From Granulicoccus phenolivorans DSM 17626 = NBRC 107789 = JCM 15570 (lineage in GTDB: Bacteria; Actinomycetota; Actinomycetes; Propionibacteriales; Propionibacteriaceae), in contig NZ_AUHH01000001.1 of assembly GCF_000423085.1 (NCBI RefSeq), positions 124,001 to 188,000 on the forward strand: 64,000 nt of DNA, given 5' to 3'. Below the pieces are notes generated by a model that worked only from the letters and a program-made list of their open reading frames with translations, did no database searches and was not told the DNA's origin. Each line of letters starts with the position of its first letter. The stretch's first letter is position 1. Below, one piece after another: positions 35,525 to 43,617 of this stretch. The position numbers were made by a program, and so were the translations under genes.

Positions 35525-36550
35525 GTGAGCCAACCATGGGGGGACCGGGGCGGACAGCCCTGGGGCGATCAGGGACGGCCGCAGTTCGGGGGGCCGGGTC
35601 AGCAACAGTGGGGCAGTCATCTCGGCGCGCCACCACCGGGACCGGCGAAGCGGCCCGGCCGGCTGCGAATCATTGCGTTCATCGCCGGCGGGCTGGTGTT
35701 CGTCGCGGTGGTCGGCCTGGTCGTCTGGAAGCTGAGCCAACCGCAGTACAAGAACGACGACTACGGCATTCCACAGCCGACCGCCCACGCTCCCCAACCA
35801 CCGGAGGTGAAAGATCCGGCCGAATGGGATGCCATTGTGCGCCAGAACGTTCTCTACCAGCAGACGCTCGACACCCCCGTCCGCTGCGAGCTCCCGGACC
35901 GACTCGATCCCACCTGGGCCCGGGAACAGGTACAGGAATTTCTGCAGCAGCAGGTGAACTGCCTGCACCGGGTCTGGGGGCCTGTCCTGGACCGTACCGG
36001 CAAGTACACCACGCACGTGCCCACGGTGACCGTCTATGACGACGACATCACCACCGCGTGCGGCAAGCAACCCAAGGGCCCGAACAACTTCTACTGCCGG
36101 GCCGATCAGCAACTCTATTTCTCGATGGACCTGCTCACCGATCCGGAGGCGCGCACCACCCAGGTCCATCCGGCAGCCGAACAGATGTTGGCCAACTCGT
36201 ACGCCCACCTGCTCCAGGGCCGAGCCCAGATCAACGACGCTGTCCGGACGCAGGGGCAGCGCCAGAAAGCAGCGGAAGCTCTCGAGGCCAACCGACGAAA
36301 GACACTGCAGGCGGACTGCTACGCCGGCATGTACCTGGCAGCAGTGGCGCAGTCCCGGGGCTACGGAGAAGCCGAAGTTGCCGCGATCCTGGCGCATGCC
36401 CGCGCGATAGGTGACGACAACCTCCCCGGCGAAAGAGCGCGCACCCATGGCACCGGCGACAGCCGCGCGTACTGGACCCAACTGGGCATGTCGACCACCG
36501 AGGTGGGCAAGTGCAACACCTTCGTCGCCCCACCCGACCTCGTCCGGTAA
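35525..36550 (+). CDS. YpfJ-like metallopeptidase paralogue lacking the zinc site
   Basis: 341 aa. A Gln/Pro/Trp/Gly-rich cytoplasmic head (1-46), one transmembrane helix (47-69) and a YpfJ-type ('putative neutral zinc metallopeptidase') domain outside. In the family the active site is HExxH plus a Glu in ELQADC. Here residues 224-228 are NSYAH, and residue 260 in TLQADC is Thr; so the first His, the catalytic Glu and the downstream Glu ligand are all changed, while flanking residues (HLLQG, ADC, AQSRGYG) and cysteines are kept. It is therefore likely a pseudoenzyme, perhaps a partner of the neighbouring active paralogue, with which it shares SQPQYKND. Start GTG fits the leaderless pattern. 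Confidence 0.85.
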   Translation: MSQPWGDRGGQPWGDQGRPQFGGPGQQQWGSHLGAPPPGPAKRPGRLRIIAFIAGGLVFVAVVGLVVWKLSQPQYKNDDYGIPQPTAHAPQPPEVKDPAEWDAIVRQNVLYQQTLDTPVRCELPDRLDPTWAREQVQEFLQQQVNCLHRVWGPVLDRTGKYTTHVPTVTVYDDDITTACGKQPKGPNNFYCRADQQLYFSMDLLTDPEARTTQVHPAAEQMLANSYAHLLQGRAQINDAVRTQGQRQKAAEALEANRRKTLQADCYAGMYLAAVAQSRGYGEAEVAAILAHARAIGDDNLPGERARTHGTGDSRAYWTQLGMSTTEVGKCNTFVAPPDLVR

Positions 36551-36619
36551 GTGCGCAGCCACGCCGCATTCTTGGTGAATGCTCAGCGCCCTGCCATCGC
36601 CGTCGCCCCGCAGAGTCTC

Positions 36620-36625
36620 TATTGT
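36620..36625 (+). promoter_or_regulatory. -10 box, leaderless promoter of the 36633 gene
   Basis: TATTGT, 7 bases, GTG 36633, the same layout as the upstream paralogue. Confidence 0.5.
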
Positions 36626-36632
36626 GGGCCCG

Positions 36633-37724
36633 GTGAGTCAGCAATGGGGGGGCCAGGGCGGACAGCCCTGGGGGCAGCAGGGTCAGCAACCCTGGGGGCA
36701 GCAGTGGAGCCGGCCCGGCGCGGCGGGCAACCCCTGGGGCGGCGGTACTCAACCCGGGCCACCGCAATGGGGCGCCCAGCAGAGCCCGCAGCAGTGGGGT
36801 GGCCAGCCGGGGCAATCGAAGAAGTCCGGCGGTCTGGGCAAGGTGCTGTTGATTGCCGGCGGCCTGGTCGTGGCCGCTGTGCTCGGCCTGGTTATCTGGA
36901 ATCTGACCCAGCCGCAGTACAAGAACGACAACTACCAGATCCCGCCCGCCACGGCGAACGCACCCGAACTGCCGATCAATGAGAACCCGGCCGAATGGGA
37001 CGCGGTGCTGACCCGCAACGCCCTCTACCAGCAGACCGTGGACAGCCCGGTCCGCTGTCAGATGAACCCCGAGCGCCTCGATCCGGACGGGACGCCCGAG
37101 CAGGTGCAGGCGTACCTGCAGCAGGAGATGAACTGCCTCTACCGAGTCTGGGGGCCCACCCTGGACCGGACCGGCAAATATCACACGTTTGTCCCGACCG
37201 TGACGGTCTACACCGACAGCATCACCACCGCGTGCGGCACCAAGCCGAAGGAGCCCAACGCGTTCTACTGCGGCGCCGACCAGCAGCTGTACTTCTCCAT
37301 GGACATGTTCCGGCACCCGGCCACCGACACGGCCCGAGTACATCCGGTGGCCGACTTCATCATGGCCCACGAGTACGCCCACCTGCTCCAGGGCCGCGTC
37401 GAGATCGCGGGGGTCAGGTACCAGTCGGCAGACCAACTCACCAAGTCCGAGTGGTTGACCCTCGGTCGCCGCAATGAGCTCCAGGCCGACTGCCTGGCCG
37501 GGATGTACACCGCCGCGGTTGCCCAATCGCGCGGCTACGGGCAGACCGAGGTCGCCGCGATCACCGCGCTCACCCAGCAGATCGGCGACGATTCGGGGGG
37601 CAGAACCGCGCCGGGCGACCACGGCACGATGGCCAGCCGGGAGTACTGGAGCCAGCTGGGCATGTCCACCACCGAGGTGGCCAAATGCAACACGTACGCC
37701 GCCTCGCCGGATCTGGTCCGGTGA
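36633..37724 (+). CDS. YpfJ-like zinc metallopeptidase
   Basis: 363 aa, paralogue of the preceding gene. Head with QPWG repeats (1-68), transmembrane helix 69-91, and extracytoplasmic peptidase domain with intact HEYAH (246-250) and Glu282 in ELQADC. Cysteines in RCQMN, NCLYR, TACGT, FYCGA, ADCLA and KCNTY match the paralogue, so disulfides are likely. GTG 36633 is selected over an upstream ATG (36579) because [14 protein letters not shown] aligns with the first residues of the paralogue and a TANNNT box precedes it. The stop overlaps the ispF start (TGATG). Confidence 0.87.
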   Translation: MSQQWGGQGGQPWGQQGQQPWGQQWSRPGAAGNPWGGGTQPGPPQWGAQQSPQQWGGQPGQSKKSGGLGKVLLIAGGLVVAAVLGLVIWNLTQPQYKNDNYQIPPATANAPELPINENPAEWDAVLTRNALYQQTVDSPVRCQMNPERLDPDGTPEQVQAYLQQEMNCLYRVWGPTLDRTGKYHTFVPTVTVYTDSITTACGTKPKEPNAFYCGADQQLYFSMDMFRHPATDTARVHPVADFIMAHEYAHLLQGRVEIAGVRYQSADQLTKSEWLTLGRRNELQADCLAGMYTAAVAQSRGYGQTEVAAITALTQQIGDDSGGRTAPGDHGTMASREYWSQLGMSTTEVAKCNTYAASPDLVR

Positions 37725-38200
37725 TGCGGGTCGGGATCGGGGTCGACGTCCATGCCCTGGCCGACGGGCAACCCATGATCATCGGTGGCGTCCACTTTCC
37801 CGAGGAGCCGCGGGGACCGGTCGGGCATTCCGACGGCGATGTGGCCGCCCACGCCGCCTGCGACGCGCTGCTCTCGGCGGCCGGGCTGGGCGACCTGGGC
37901 AGCAACTTCGGCACCAGCGATCCCGCCTGGGCCGGTGCCCCCGGGGTCGCGTTCCTGACCGAGACCGCCCGCCGGGTCCGGGCCGCCGGCTTCGAGATCG
38001 GCAACGTGGCGGTCCAGGTGATCGGGAATCGCCCCCGCATCGGCCCGGTCCGCGCCCGGTGCGAACAGACCATGGCCGAGGCGTTGGGGGCACCGGTGAG
38101 TGTCTCGGCAACCACCACCGATGGACTGGGCCTGACCGGTCGCGGGGAGGGCATCGCCGCGATGGCGACCGCCCTGCTCACCGAGGCGGCCGAGCACTGA
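37724..38200 (+). CDS. ispF: 2-C-methyl-D-erythritol 2,4-cyclodiphosphate synthase
   Basis: 158 aa, MEP pathway enzyme that cyclises CDP-ME 2-phosphate. The metal-binding D-x-H is in [10 protein letters not shown] (8-10), and [22 protein letters not shown] and [17 protein letters not shown] are the family signatures. Length is standard. ATG 37724 overlaps the stop of the metallopeptidase gene by one base, so translation is coupled to an unrelated envelope protein. ispD lies 1.3 kb away on the other strand, separated by a third YpfJ paralogue, a break from the usual carD-ispD-ispF order. Confidence 0.95.
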   Translation: MRVGIGVDVHALADGQPMIIGGVHFPEEPRGPVGHSDGDVAAHAACDALLSAAGLGDLGSNFGTSDPAWAGAPGVAFLTETARRVRAAGFEIGNVAVQVIGNRPRIGPVRARCEQTMAEALGAPVSVSATTTDGLGLTGRGEGIAAMATALLTEAAEH

Positions 38201-38225
38201 CCGGTCCCTCGACCCCGAACGCGCC

Positions 38226-38231
38226 TAGAAT
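38226..38231 (+). promoter_or_regulatory. -10 box, leaderless promoter of the 38238 gene
   Basis: TAGAAT, 6 bases, GTG 38238. Confidence 0.5.
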
Positions 38232-38237
38232 CGACGG

Positions 38238-39506
38238 GTGAGCGACCGACCTTTTTCCTGGGACGACCCCTTCGGGCCACCGGCTCCTGCTCCGCCGCCA
38301 GGGTCCCCCCAACAGGGTTGGCCGAACCATCCGCCGGCACCGAACCCTCCGCCGGCACCGAGCTGGGGCGCCGCCCCCACCCAGCCGATCCCGACACAGC
38401 CGGGCTGGGCCCAGCAGCCGCCCCCCGCGCAGCAGACCTGGGGTGCCCCGCCCCCGCAGCCCCAGTCGGGCTGGACGGCTCCCCCGCAGCCCCAGCGCGC
38501 CGCGCAGCCCCACTATGCCGCGCAGCAACACCCGGCCCCGCAGTGGGGCCAGCCCGCCCAGCCGATGCAGCCGTGGGGGGCGTACGCCCAACCCGCCCCG
38601 CCCTGGGGACCGCCGGCGGCACCGAAGAAGAGCCACCGACGCCTGCTCACCACCGTGCTCGTCGCGGTGCTGGTGATCGGTCTCGGGGTCGGCGGCGTGG
38701 TCGGCTACAACGCCCTGTACGGGTATCAGAACGACTCCTATGCGGTCCCGGCGGTGGACCCGGATCCGCAACCGGTTCCCGAGCCGAGCCGGCCTCAGGT
38801 GGAGGAATGGCGCACTGCCCATGCGCTGTACAGCGAGCGGGTGCCGAATCCGGTGCGGTGTGACCGCCTCCCCAGCGTCGACGCCAGGACCTCCTCCGCG
38901 CGCGAACTCGAGGGCTACTACAACGAACTGATGGGTTGCGAAATGCGGGTGTGGGACAAGGTCCTGCAGGGCTCCGGCGATTTCCATGCCGTACGCCCGA
39001 GCGTGACCGTCTACTCCGACCAGGTGACCACCCCGTGCGGGACCCGCAACGGCGGCAACGCGTTCTACTGCATGCGGGACCAGCAGATCTACATCGCGCT
39101 CGACTTCATCCGCGACTTCGGGGACATCCGGGCCAGCAATGTGGTGATCGCCCACGAGTTCGGGCATGCGGTGCAGGGCCGGGCCGGAATCCTCTCCGCG
39201 TCGAACCGAGTGCTGGAGAACACGGCCCAGAACGATCCGGCCGGCTACGTGGAATACCGACGCCGGGAGTTGCAGGCGGACTGCTTCGCCGGTCTGTTCC
39301 TGAATGCCACGGCCAAGTCGATGAAGCTGGAGGAGGCCGACCTGGCGGTCTACTACGAAACCTGGCGCAGCGGCGGCTCCACCCGCGAGGACAAGAACAC
39401 CCACGGGACGCCGGAATCGCGGCACTACTGGGGTCAGTTGGGCCTGTCCACCGATGAAATCGGCAAGTGCAACACCTGGGCGGCGGGCGAGGAGCAGCTC
39501 AAGTAG
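38238..39506 (+). CDS. YpfJ-like zinc metallopeptidase (third paralogue)
   Basis: 422 aa. A long Pro/Gln/Ala/Trp-rich cytoplasmic region (1-130) precedes one transmembrane helix (about 135-157) and an extracytoplasmic metallopeptidase domain with HEFGH (306-310) and Glu344 in ELQADC. It is more divergent than the other two (GYQNDSYAVPAV in place of SQPQYKND) but keeps the order of cysteines and the C-terminal TPESRHYWGQLGLSTDEIGKCNTW. The 3' end overlaps convergent ispD by 8 bases. Substrate is unknown; the family is annotated as neutral zinc metallopeptidase by motif. Confidence 0.88.
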   Translation: MSDRPFSWDDPFGPPAPAPPPGSPQQGWPNHPPAPNPPPAPSWGAAPTQPIPTQPGWAQQPPPAQQTWGAPPPQPQSGWTAPPQPQRAAQPHYAAQQHPAPQWGQPAQPMQPWGAYAQPAPPWGPPAAPKKSHRRLLTTVLVAVLVIGLGVGGVVGYNALYGYQNDSYAVPAVDPDPQPVPEPSRPQVEEWRTAHALYSERVPNPVRCDRLPSVDARTSSARELEGYYNELMGCEMRVWDKVLQGSGDFHAVRPSVTVYSDQVTTPCGTRNGGNAFYCMRDQQIYIALDFIRDFGDIRASNVVIAHEFGHAVQGRAGILSASNRVLENTAQNDPAGYVEYRRRELQADCFAGLFLNATAKSMKLEEADLAVYYETWRSGGSTREDKNTHGTPESRHYWGQLGLSTDEIGKCNTWAAGEEQLK

Positions 39507-40212
39507 CCCGCAGCAGGGCCTCGGCCAGGATCAGGTCGATCGGCTCGGTGATCTTCATCGCCTCCCGGGCCCCGGGCACCAGGTGCACCGAGCGTCCCAT
39601 CGCCTCACAGCAGGCCGCATCATCGGTCACCACCAGCCCCCGGGCCAGCACATGCTCGTGGGCGGCGCGCAGCGTACTCGGATCGAAGCCCTGCGGGGTC
39701 TGGACAGCTCGCAACCGGCTGCGATCGACCACCTCGGAGGATTCGTCGGGCAGCACCCGGCGGATCGAGTCGATCACCGGCAGGGCCGGGACCACCGCGG
39801 GATGACCGGCGCGGACGGCCGCGATCACGGCCGCGACGACGGCGGCCGGAACCAGCGGACGCGCCGCATCGTGTACCAGCAGTACGCCGCACTCCCCCGC
39901 CGCGGCCAGGCCCAGGCGTACCGAATCCTGTCGCTCCGCGCCGCCGGCCACCACCTGGCAGGGCACGGGCGCATTCTCGAGGACCTGCTGGAAGGTCGCC
40001 ACCAGCGGCGGCGCGGCGGTCACCACGACCCGGTCCACGCCGCCGGCGGCCAGTTGCCGGACCGAGCGCAGCACCAGTGGCTCGCCGGCCAGGGGGACGA
40101 GCGCCTTCGGCAGGGCAGCACCCAGCCGAGTGCCGGAACCGGCCGCCGCCACAATGGCGACGACCGGTTCCGGTTGCTGCTTTCCGGGTTTGGTCCGACC
40201 GGAAACAGTCAT
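39499..40212 (-). CDS. ispD: 2-C-methyl-D-erythritol 4-phosphate cytidylyltransferase
   Basis: 237 aa. It makes CDP-methylerythritol in the MEP isoprenoid pathway. The nucleotide-binding loop AAAGSGTRLGAALPKAL (about 22-38), VLLVHDAARPLV and VQTPQGF are complete. The gene follows carD by 25 bases on the same strand, the normal actinobacterial arrangement. The extra N-terminal 15 residues (TVSGRTKPGKQQPEP) suggest the true start could be later, but no better start is seen. No strong SD is visible before ATG 40212. Confidence 0.94.
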   Translation of the reverse strand: MTVSGRTKPGKQQPEPVVAIVAAAGSGTRLGAALPKALVPLAGEPLVLRSVRQLAAGGVDRVVVTAAPPLVATFQQVLENAPVPCQVVAGGAERQDSVRLGLAAAGECGVLLVHDAARPLVPAAVVAAVIAAVRAGHPAVVPALPVIDSIRRVLPDESSEVVDRSRLRAVQTPQGFDPSTLRAAHEHVLARGLVVTDDAACCEAMGRSVHLVPGAREAMKITEPIDLILAEALLRAT

Positions 40213-40237
40213 GTTCAGTTGCGTGGCTCGATGCTGA

Positions 40238-40723
40238 TCAGGACGCGAGGACTTCCTCGAGCATGACCTCGGCGCGATCCTCGTCGACCTTCTCGGCCAG
40301 GGCCAGTTCGCTGACCAGGATCTGGCGGGCCTTGGCCAGCATCCGCTTCTCGCCGGCGCTCAGGCCACGGTCCTTCTCGCGGCGCCACAGGTCACGCACG
40401 ACCTCGGCCACCTTGAGCACGTTGCCCGAGTGCAGCTTCTCGACGTTGGCCTTGTACCGACGCGACCAGTTGGTCGGCTCCTCGGTGTGCGCCGCACGCA
40501 GCACGTTGAAGACCTTTTCCAGACCCTCGGAGTCCACCACGTCCCGGACGCCGACCAGATCCACGTTACAGGCCGGAACCTGAACGACCAGGTCGTTCTG
40601 ACCGACGATCCTCAGAACCAGGTAAAGAGTGTCTTCCCCCTTGATCTTCCTGTTAGTGATGTCCTCGATGACAGCTGCCCCGTGAGTCGGGTAAACCACC
40701 GTTTCGCCGATCGTAAAGGTCAT
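40238..40723 (-). CDS. carD: CarD family transcription regulator
   Basis: 161 aa RNA polymerase-binding protein that stabilises open complexes, notably at rRNA promoters. The Tudor-like RNAP-interacting domain opens [20 protein letters not shown] (3-22), and the C-terminal helical DNA-binding domain includes [17 protein letters not shown] with the conserved Trp and the [16 protein letters not shown] helix. ATG 40723 follows GAAAGGGG. A TAAACT -10 lies about 28 bases upstream. It is the first gene of the carD-ispD pair. Confidence 0.96.
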   Translation of the reverse strand: MTFTIGETVVYPTHGAAVIEDITNRKIKGEDTLYLVLRIVGQNDLVVQVPACNVDLVGVRDVVDSEGLEKVFNVLRAAHTEEPTNWSRRYKANVEKLHSGNVLKVAEVVRDLWRREKDRGLSAGEKRMLAKARQILVSELALAEKVDEDRAEVMLEEVLAS

Positions 40724-40750
40724 ATCGTGTGAACCCCTTTCCCGCAGACC

Positions 40751-40756
40751 AGTTTA
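40751..40756 (-). promoter_or_regulatory. -10 box of carD
   Basis: TAAACT; no clear -35 partner, as is common for CarD-dependent style actinobacterial promoters. Confidence 0.45.
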
Positions 40757-40919
40757 GCATGCGGTCAGGCCCGCCTTAGCGGCGTTTGGGCCAGCCAGCG
40801 CGGAATCGACCGCCGGCGGCGCCCTTGACAATCGGTCCGCAGCGTGCCTGCGGGATGGCCGACCGGCAACTTTCTGTCCCCGATCCGAGGACCGAGCGGC
40901 ACATCCGTCAGTTTATCGC

Positions 40920-40925
40920 TAGGCT
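40920..40925 (+). promoter_or_regulatory. -10 box of the 41000 lipoprotein gene
   Basis: TAGGCT, about 75 bases before the GTG; the leader has a GAGGAG SD. Confidence 0.4.
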
Positions 40926-40999
40926 GACTTTCGTATCGGCGGTACTCCGCCGTCAGTTCGAACCCTCCCCTCCCGGGGATGTCGCGAGGAGCCTGCACA

Positions 41000-41596
41000 G
41001 TGACCCAGCACAAGTCGTTTCGCGTGATCGCCGCCGTCGCTGCGAGCGGTTTGGTCCTCGGCCTGGGTGCCTGTGCGCGGCCGCAGACGCTGCAGCCCTA
41101 CACCCCGGCGGAGGGCACCAACGCCGACGCGCGAGCGATCAAGGTGCAACCCACCGCGCAGCCGGCGAACTACAGCACCGGTGAGGTCAGCGTGGTGCCG
41201 CTGAAGGCACGCAACATGATGGTCGTGGCGACCGGGGAGAACACCGGGTTCATCGCCGGGTCGCTGGTGAACGAGGTGGCTCCGCAGGATCGGCTGATCC
41301 GGGTCGAGATCACCACCCAGGCCTTCCAGGAGCATGTCGGCGGCCAGCAGCGCGAAGTGCCGTCGGAGCAGCTTCCGCCGGTGCAGGCCAACGTCACCCT
41401 GCCCACCGGTGAGTTGGTGAACCTCTACCACGTTGCGCCGCTGACGGTGAACGGCAAGCTCAACCCGGGCCACACGGTCACGATGAAGCTCACCTTTGCC
41501 AACAACCAGTTGGAGGCCTTCCAGGCCCCGATCGTGGACTCGACCAAGGCCTATTACCAGGGCCGGACGCCGTCGGCCACGCCCGCCGCCTCCTGA
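41000..41596 (+). CDS. Conserved lipoprotein beside carD
   Basis: 198 aa. Signal peptide with lipobox LGAC, lipid-modified Cys25. The mature part has a short linker (to about 58) and a beta-sandwich-like domain (about 60-185): GEVSVVPLKARNMMVVATG, LIRVEITTQAF and TVTMKLTFANNQLEAFQAPI. This resembles extracytoplasmic copper-chaperone-like or Ig-like folds but lacks a recognisable metal motif. Function is unknown. GTG 41000 is taken because GAGGAG lies at good spacing; ATG 40979 would add seven residues ahead of the signal peptide. A strong terminator follows. Confidence 0.75.
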   Translation: MTQHKSFRVIAAVAASGLVLGLGACARPQTLQPYTPAEGTNADARAIKVQPTAQPANYSTGEVSVVPLKARNMMVVATGENTGFIAGSLVNEVAPQDRLIRVEITTQAFQEHVGGQQREVPSEQLPPVQANVTLPTGELVNLYHVAPLTVNGKLNPGHTVTMKLTFANNQLEAFQAPIVDSTKAYYQGRTPSATPAAS

Positions 41597-41629
41597 GGGC
41601 CGGGACGCAGCACCGAAACCTGTCGCAGT

Positions 41630-41666
41630 CGGGCCGGGCGGATCTCCGCCCGGCCCGATCTGTTTT
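41630..41666 (+). terminator. Rho-independent terminator
   Basis: 12-bp stem CGGGCCGGGCGG / CCGCCCGGCCCG with ATCT loop, followed by ATCTGTTTT. It ends the lipoprotein transcript. The 41597-41933 interval holds this and the next hairpin and no gene. Confidence 0.85.
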
Positions 41667-41743
41667 GGCGTACCACCCGACTCGGCGCTCAGGTTCTCAG
41701 CCGGGCCTCAGTCCTGAGCGGGTGCGGAGCGTCCGAAGATGAA

Positions 41744-41775
41744 CCAAGGGCCTCGCAATCCTGCGAGGCCCTTGG
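41744..41775 (-). terminator. Terminator of the prs gene
   Basis: Perfect 14-bp stem CCAAGGGCCTCGCA / TGCGAGGCCCTTGG, loop ATCC. The minus-strand side continues TTCATCTTC; the plus side continues AAAATGATC. Confidence 0.75.
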
Positions 41776-41933
41776 AAAATGATCATTCCGGGGGAAGAAC
41801 GATCAGGCACCTGGGGGCGCATCCTCGGGGGGAGGGATGTATCGCCGGTCCCAGTTGACGTATCTGAGCATATTCTCACCAACCACCCGACACAAGTCCC
41901 GCGCCGGGGAACATTCCAAAAACTGAAGAGTTT

Positions 41934-42893
41934 TCAGCCGATGGTGACTTCGTCGGAGAACAGCGTGCTGATCGACTCACCGGTGTTGTGTCGGCGTACC
42001 GCCTCGGCGAACAGCGGCGCGACCGAGCGTACGGCCAGCTTGTCGGGGGTGCAGTCGGGCCGCAGCGGGACGGTGTTGGTGGTGAGGATCTCGCGGATGT
42101 CGGACTGGGCGTTGAGCCGTTCGACCGCTTTGCCGACGAACAGGCCGTGGGTGGTGGCCACCGAGATCTCCTCCACGTCGTACTCGCGCAGCCGATCCAT
42201 CAACTCGATCATCGAACCGGCGGTGGCCACCTCGTCGTCGAGGATGATCACCTTCTTGCCCTCCACGTCACCGACGATCCGGTCGATCACGACCTTGTCA
42301 TCGGCCAGGCGCCGCTTCGAGCCGGCTGCCACCGGTACGTCGAGCAGCCGGGCGAGTTTGGAGGCGACCTTGGCGTAGCCGAAGTCCGGGGAGACCACTA
42401 CGGTGTTCGACAGGTCGGTGCCCTGGAAGTGGCTGGCCAGTTCGTGGGTGGCGCTGAGGTGGTCCACCGGGACGCCGAAGAAGCCGTGGACCTGCTCCGA
42501 GTGCAGCGTCATGGTGATCACGCGGGTGGCCCCGGCGGTCTCCAGCAGGTCGGCGACCAGCTTCCCGCCGATCGAGATCCGCGGGGCGTCCTTCTTGTCC
42601 GAGCGGGCGTACGCGAAGTGCGGGATGACGGCGGTGATGTGACTGGCCGAGGCACCCCGGGCGGCGTCCAGCATCAGCAGCAGCTCGACCAGGTTCTCCT
42701 GGACCGGCGGCACGAGGGGCTGCACGATGTACACGTCGCGGCGCCGGCAGTTGGCCCGCAACTGCACCTGGAGGCAGTCATTGGAAAAGCGCGTGATGTT
42801 CGTCGGGGAGAGTTCCACCCCGAGGATGTCGCACATTTCCTGAGCGAACTCGGGGTGCGCCGAACCGGTGAATACTGTGATGTCTTCCGCCAC
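41934..42893 (-). CDS. prs: Ribose-phosphate diphosphokinase (PRPP synthetase)
   Basis: 319 aa. It makes PRPP from ribose-5-P and ATP for nucleotide, His and Trp synthesis. Family segments: FTGSAHPEFAQEMCDILGVEL, DVYIVQPLVPPVQENLVELLLMLDA, ITAVIPHFAYARSDKK, VITMTLHSEQVHGFFGVPVD and the PRPP-loop VIILDDEVATAGSM. The PRPP loop has DDEVATAGS where most Prs have DDxxxTGGT-like residues, and no glmU is adjacent, so it may be a second, divergent Prs. GTG 42893 lies 6 bases after TATGGT. Confidence 0.9.
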   Translation of the reverse strand: MAEDITVFTGSAHPEFAQEMCDILGVELSPTNITRFSNDCLQVQLRANCRRRDVYIVQPLVPPVQENLVELLLMLDAARGASASHITAVIPHFAYARSDKKDAPRISIGGKLVADLLETAGATRVITMTLHSEQVHGFFGVPVDHLSATHELASHFQGTDLSNTVVVSPDFGYAKVASKLARLLDVPVAAGSKRRLADDKVVIDRIVGDVEGKKVIILDDEVATAGSMIELMDRLREYDVEEISVATTHGLFVGKAVERLNAQSDIREILTTNTVPLRPDCTPDKLAVRSVAPLFAEAVRRHNTGESISTLFSDEVTIG

Positions 42894-42899
42894 GGGGAC

Positions 42900-42905
42900 A
42901 CCATA
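42900..42905 (-). promoter_or_regulatory. -10 box, leaderless promoter of prs
   Basis: TATGGT, 6 bases, GTG 42893. Confidence 0.5.
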
Positions 42906-42939
42906 GTGCGGGCGACCGGACGGTTCCGGCCGTTCTCAC

Positions 42940-43617
42940 TCAGCTTTCGAACTTGTAGCCCAGGCCGCGGACGGTGACCAGGTAGCGCGGGCTGGACGGT
43001 TCGGGTTCGATCTTGGAGCGCAGCCGCTTGATGTGCACGTCGAGGGTCTTGGTGTCGCCGACGTAGTCCGCGCCCCAGATCCGGTCGATCAGTTGGTCGC
43101 GAGTCATCACTCGCCCGGCGTTGCGCAGCAGCATCTCGAGCAGCTCGAACTCCTTGAGCGCCAGCTTCACCCGCTCCCCGTTGACCGAGACGGTGTGCCG
43201 CTCGACGTCCATCCGGACCCCGGCCGATTCGATCACGTCGGGGAGCAGTTCCACGTCCTGGCCGCGGCGCAGCACCGCCCGGATCCGGGCCACCAGTTCG
43301 CGATGGGAGAACGGCTTGGTGACGTAGTCGTCGGCGCCGATCTCCAGCCCGACCACCTTGTCCACCTCGGAATCGCGCGCGGTCACCATGATCACCGGGA
43401 CGGTCCCGCGCAGCCGCAGCTGGCGACAGACCTCGGTACCGGGCAGCCCGGGCATCATCAGGTCGAGCAGGACGATGTCGGCGCCGTTGCGGTCGAACTT
43501 GGCCAGGCCCTCGGTGCCGTCGATGGCCTCGATGACCTCGAAGCCCTCCTTGCGCAGCATGTAGGCCAACGCCTCGCGATAGGACTCCTCGTCCTCGACG
43601 ACCAGCACACGTGTCAT
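42940..43617 (-). CDS. regX3: RegX3-type phosphate response regulator
   Basis: 225 aa OmpR/PhoB-family regulator. The receiver domain (1-115) has acid pocket VEDEE, phospho-acceptor Asp52 in VLLDLMMPG, Thr in VTARD and Lys in YVTKPF. The winged-helix domain (about 130-225) ends YLVTVRGLGYKFES. It controls phosphate starvation genes in Actinobacteria. The start overlaps the senX3 stop (ATGA), so kinase and regulator are co-translated. A PHO-box-like repeat lies upstream of the pair. Confidence 0.95.
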   Translation of the reverse strand: MTRVLVVEDEESYREALAYMLRKEGFEVIEAIDGTEGLAKFDRNGADIVLLDLMMPGLPGTEVCRQLRLRGTVPVIMVTARDSEVDKVVGLEIGADDYVTKPFSHRELVARIRAVLRRGQDVELLPDVIESAGVRMDVERHTVSVNGERVKLALKEFELLEMLLRNAGRVMTRDQLIDRIWGADYVGDTKTLDVHIKRLRSKIEPEPSSPRYLVTVRGLGYKFES

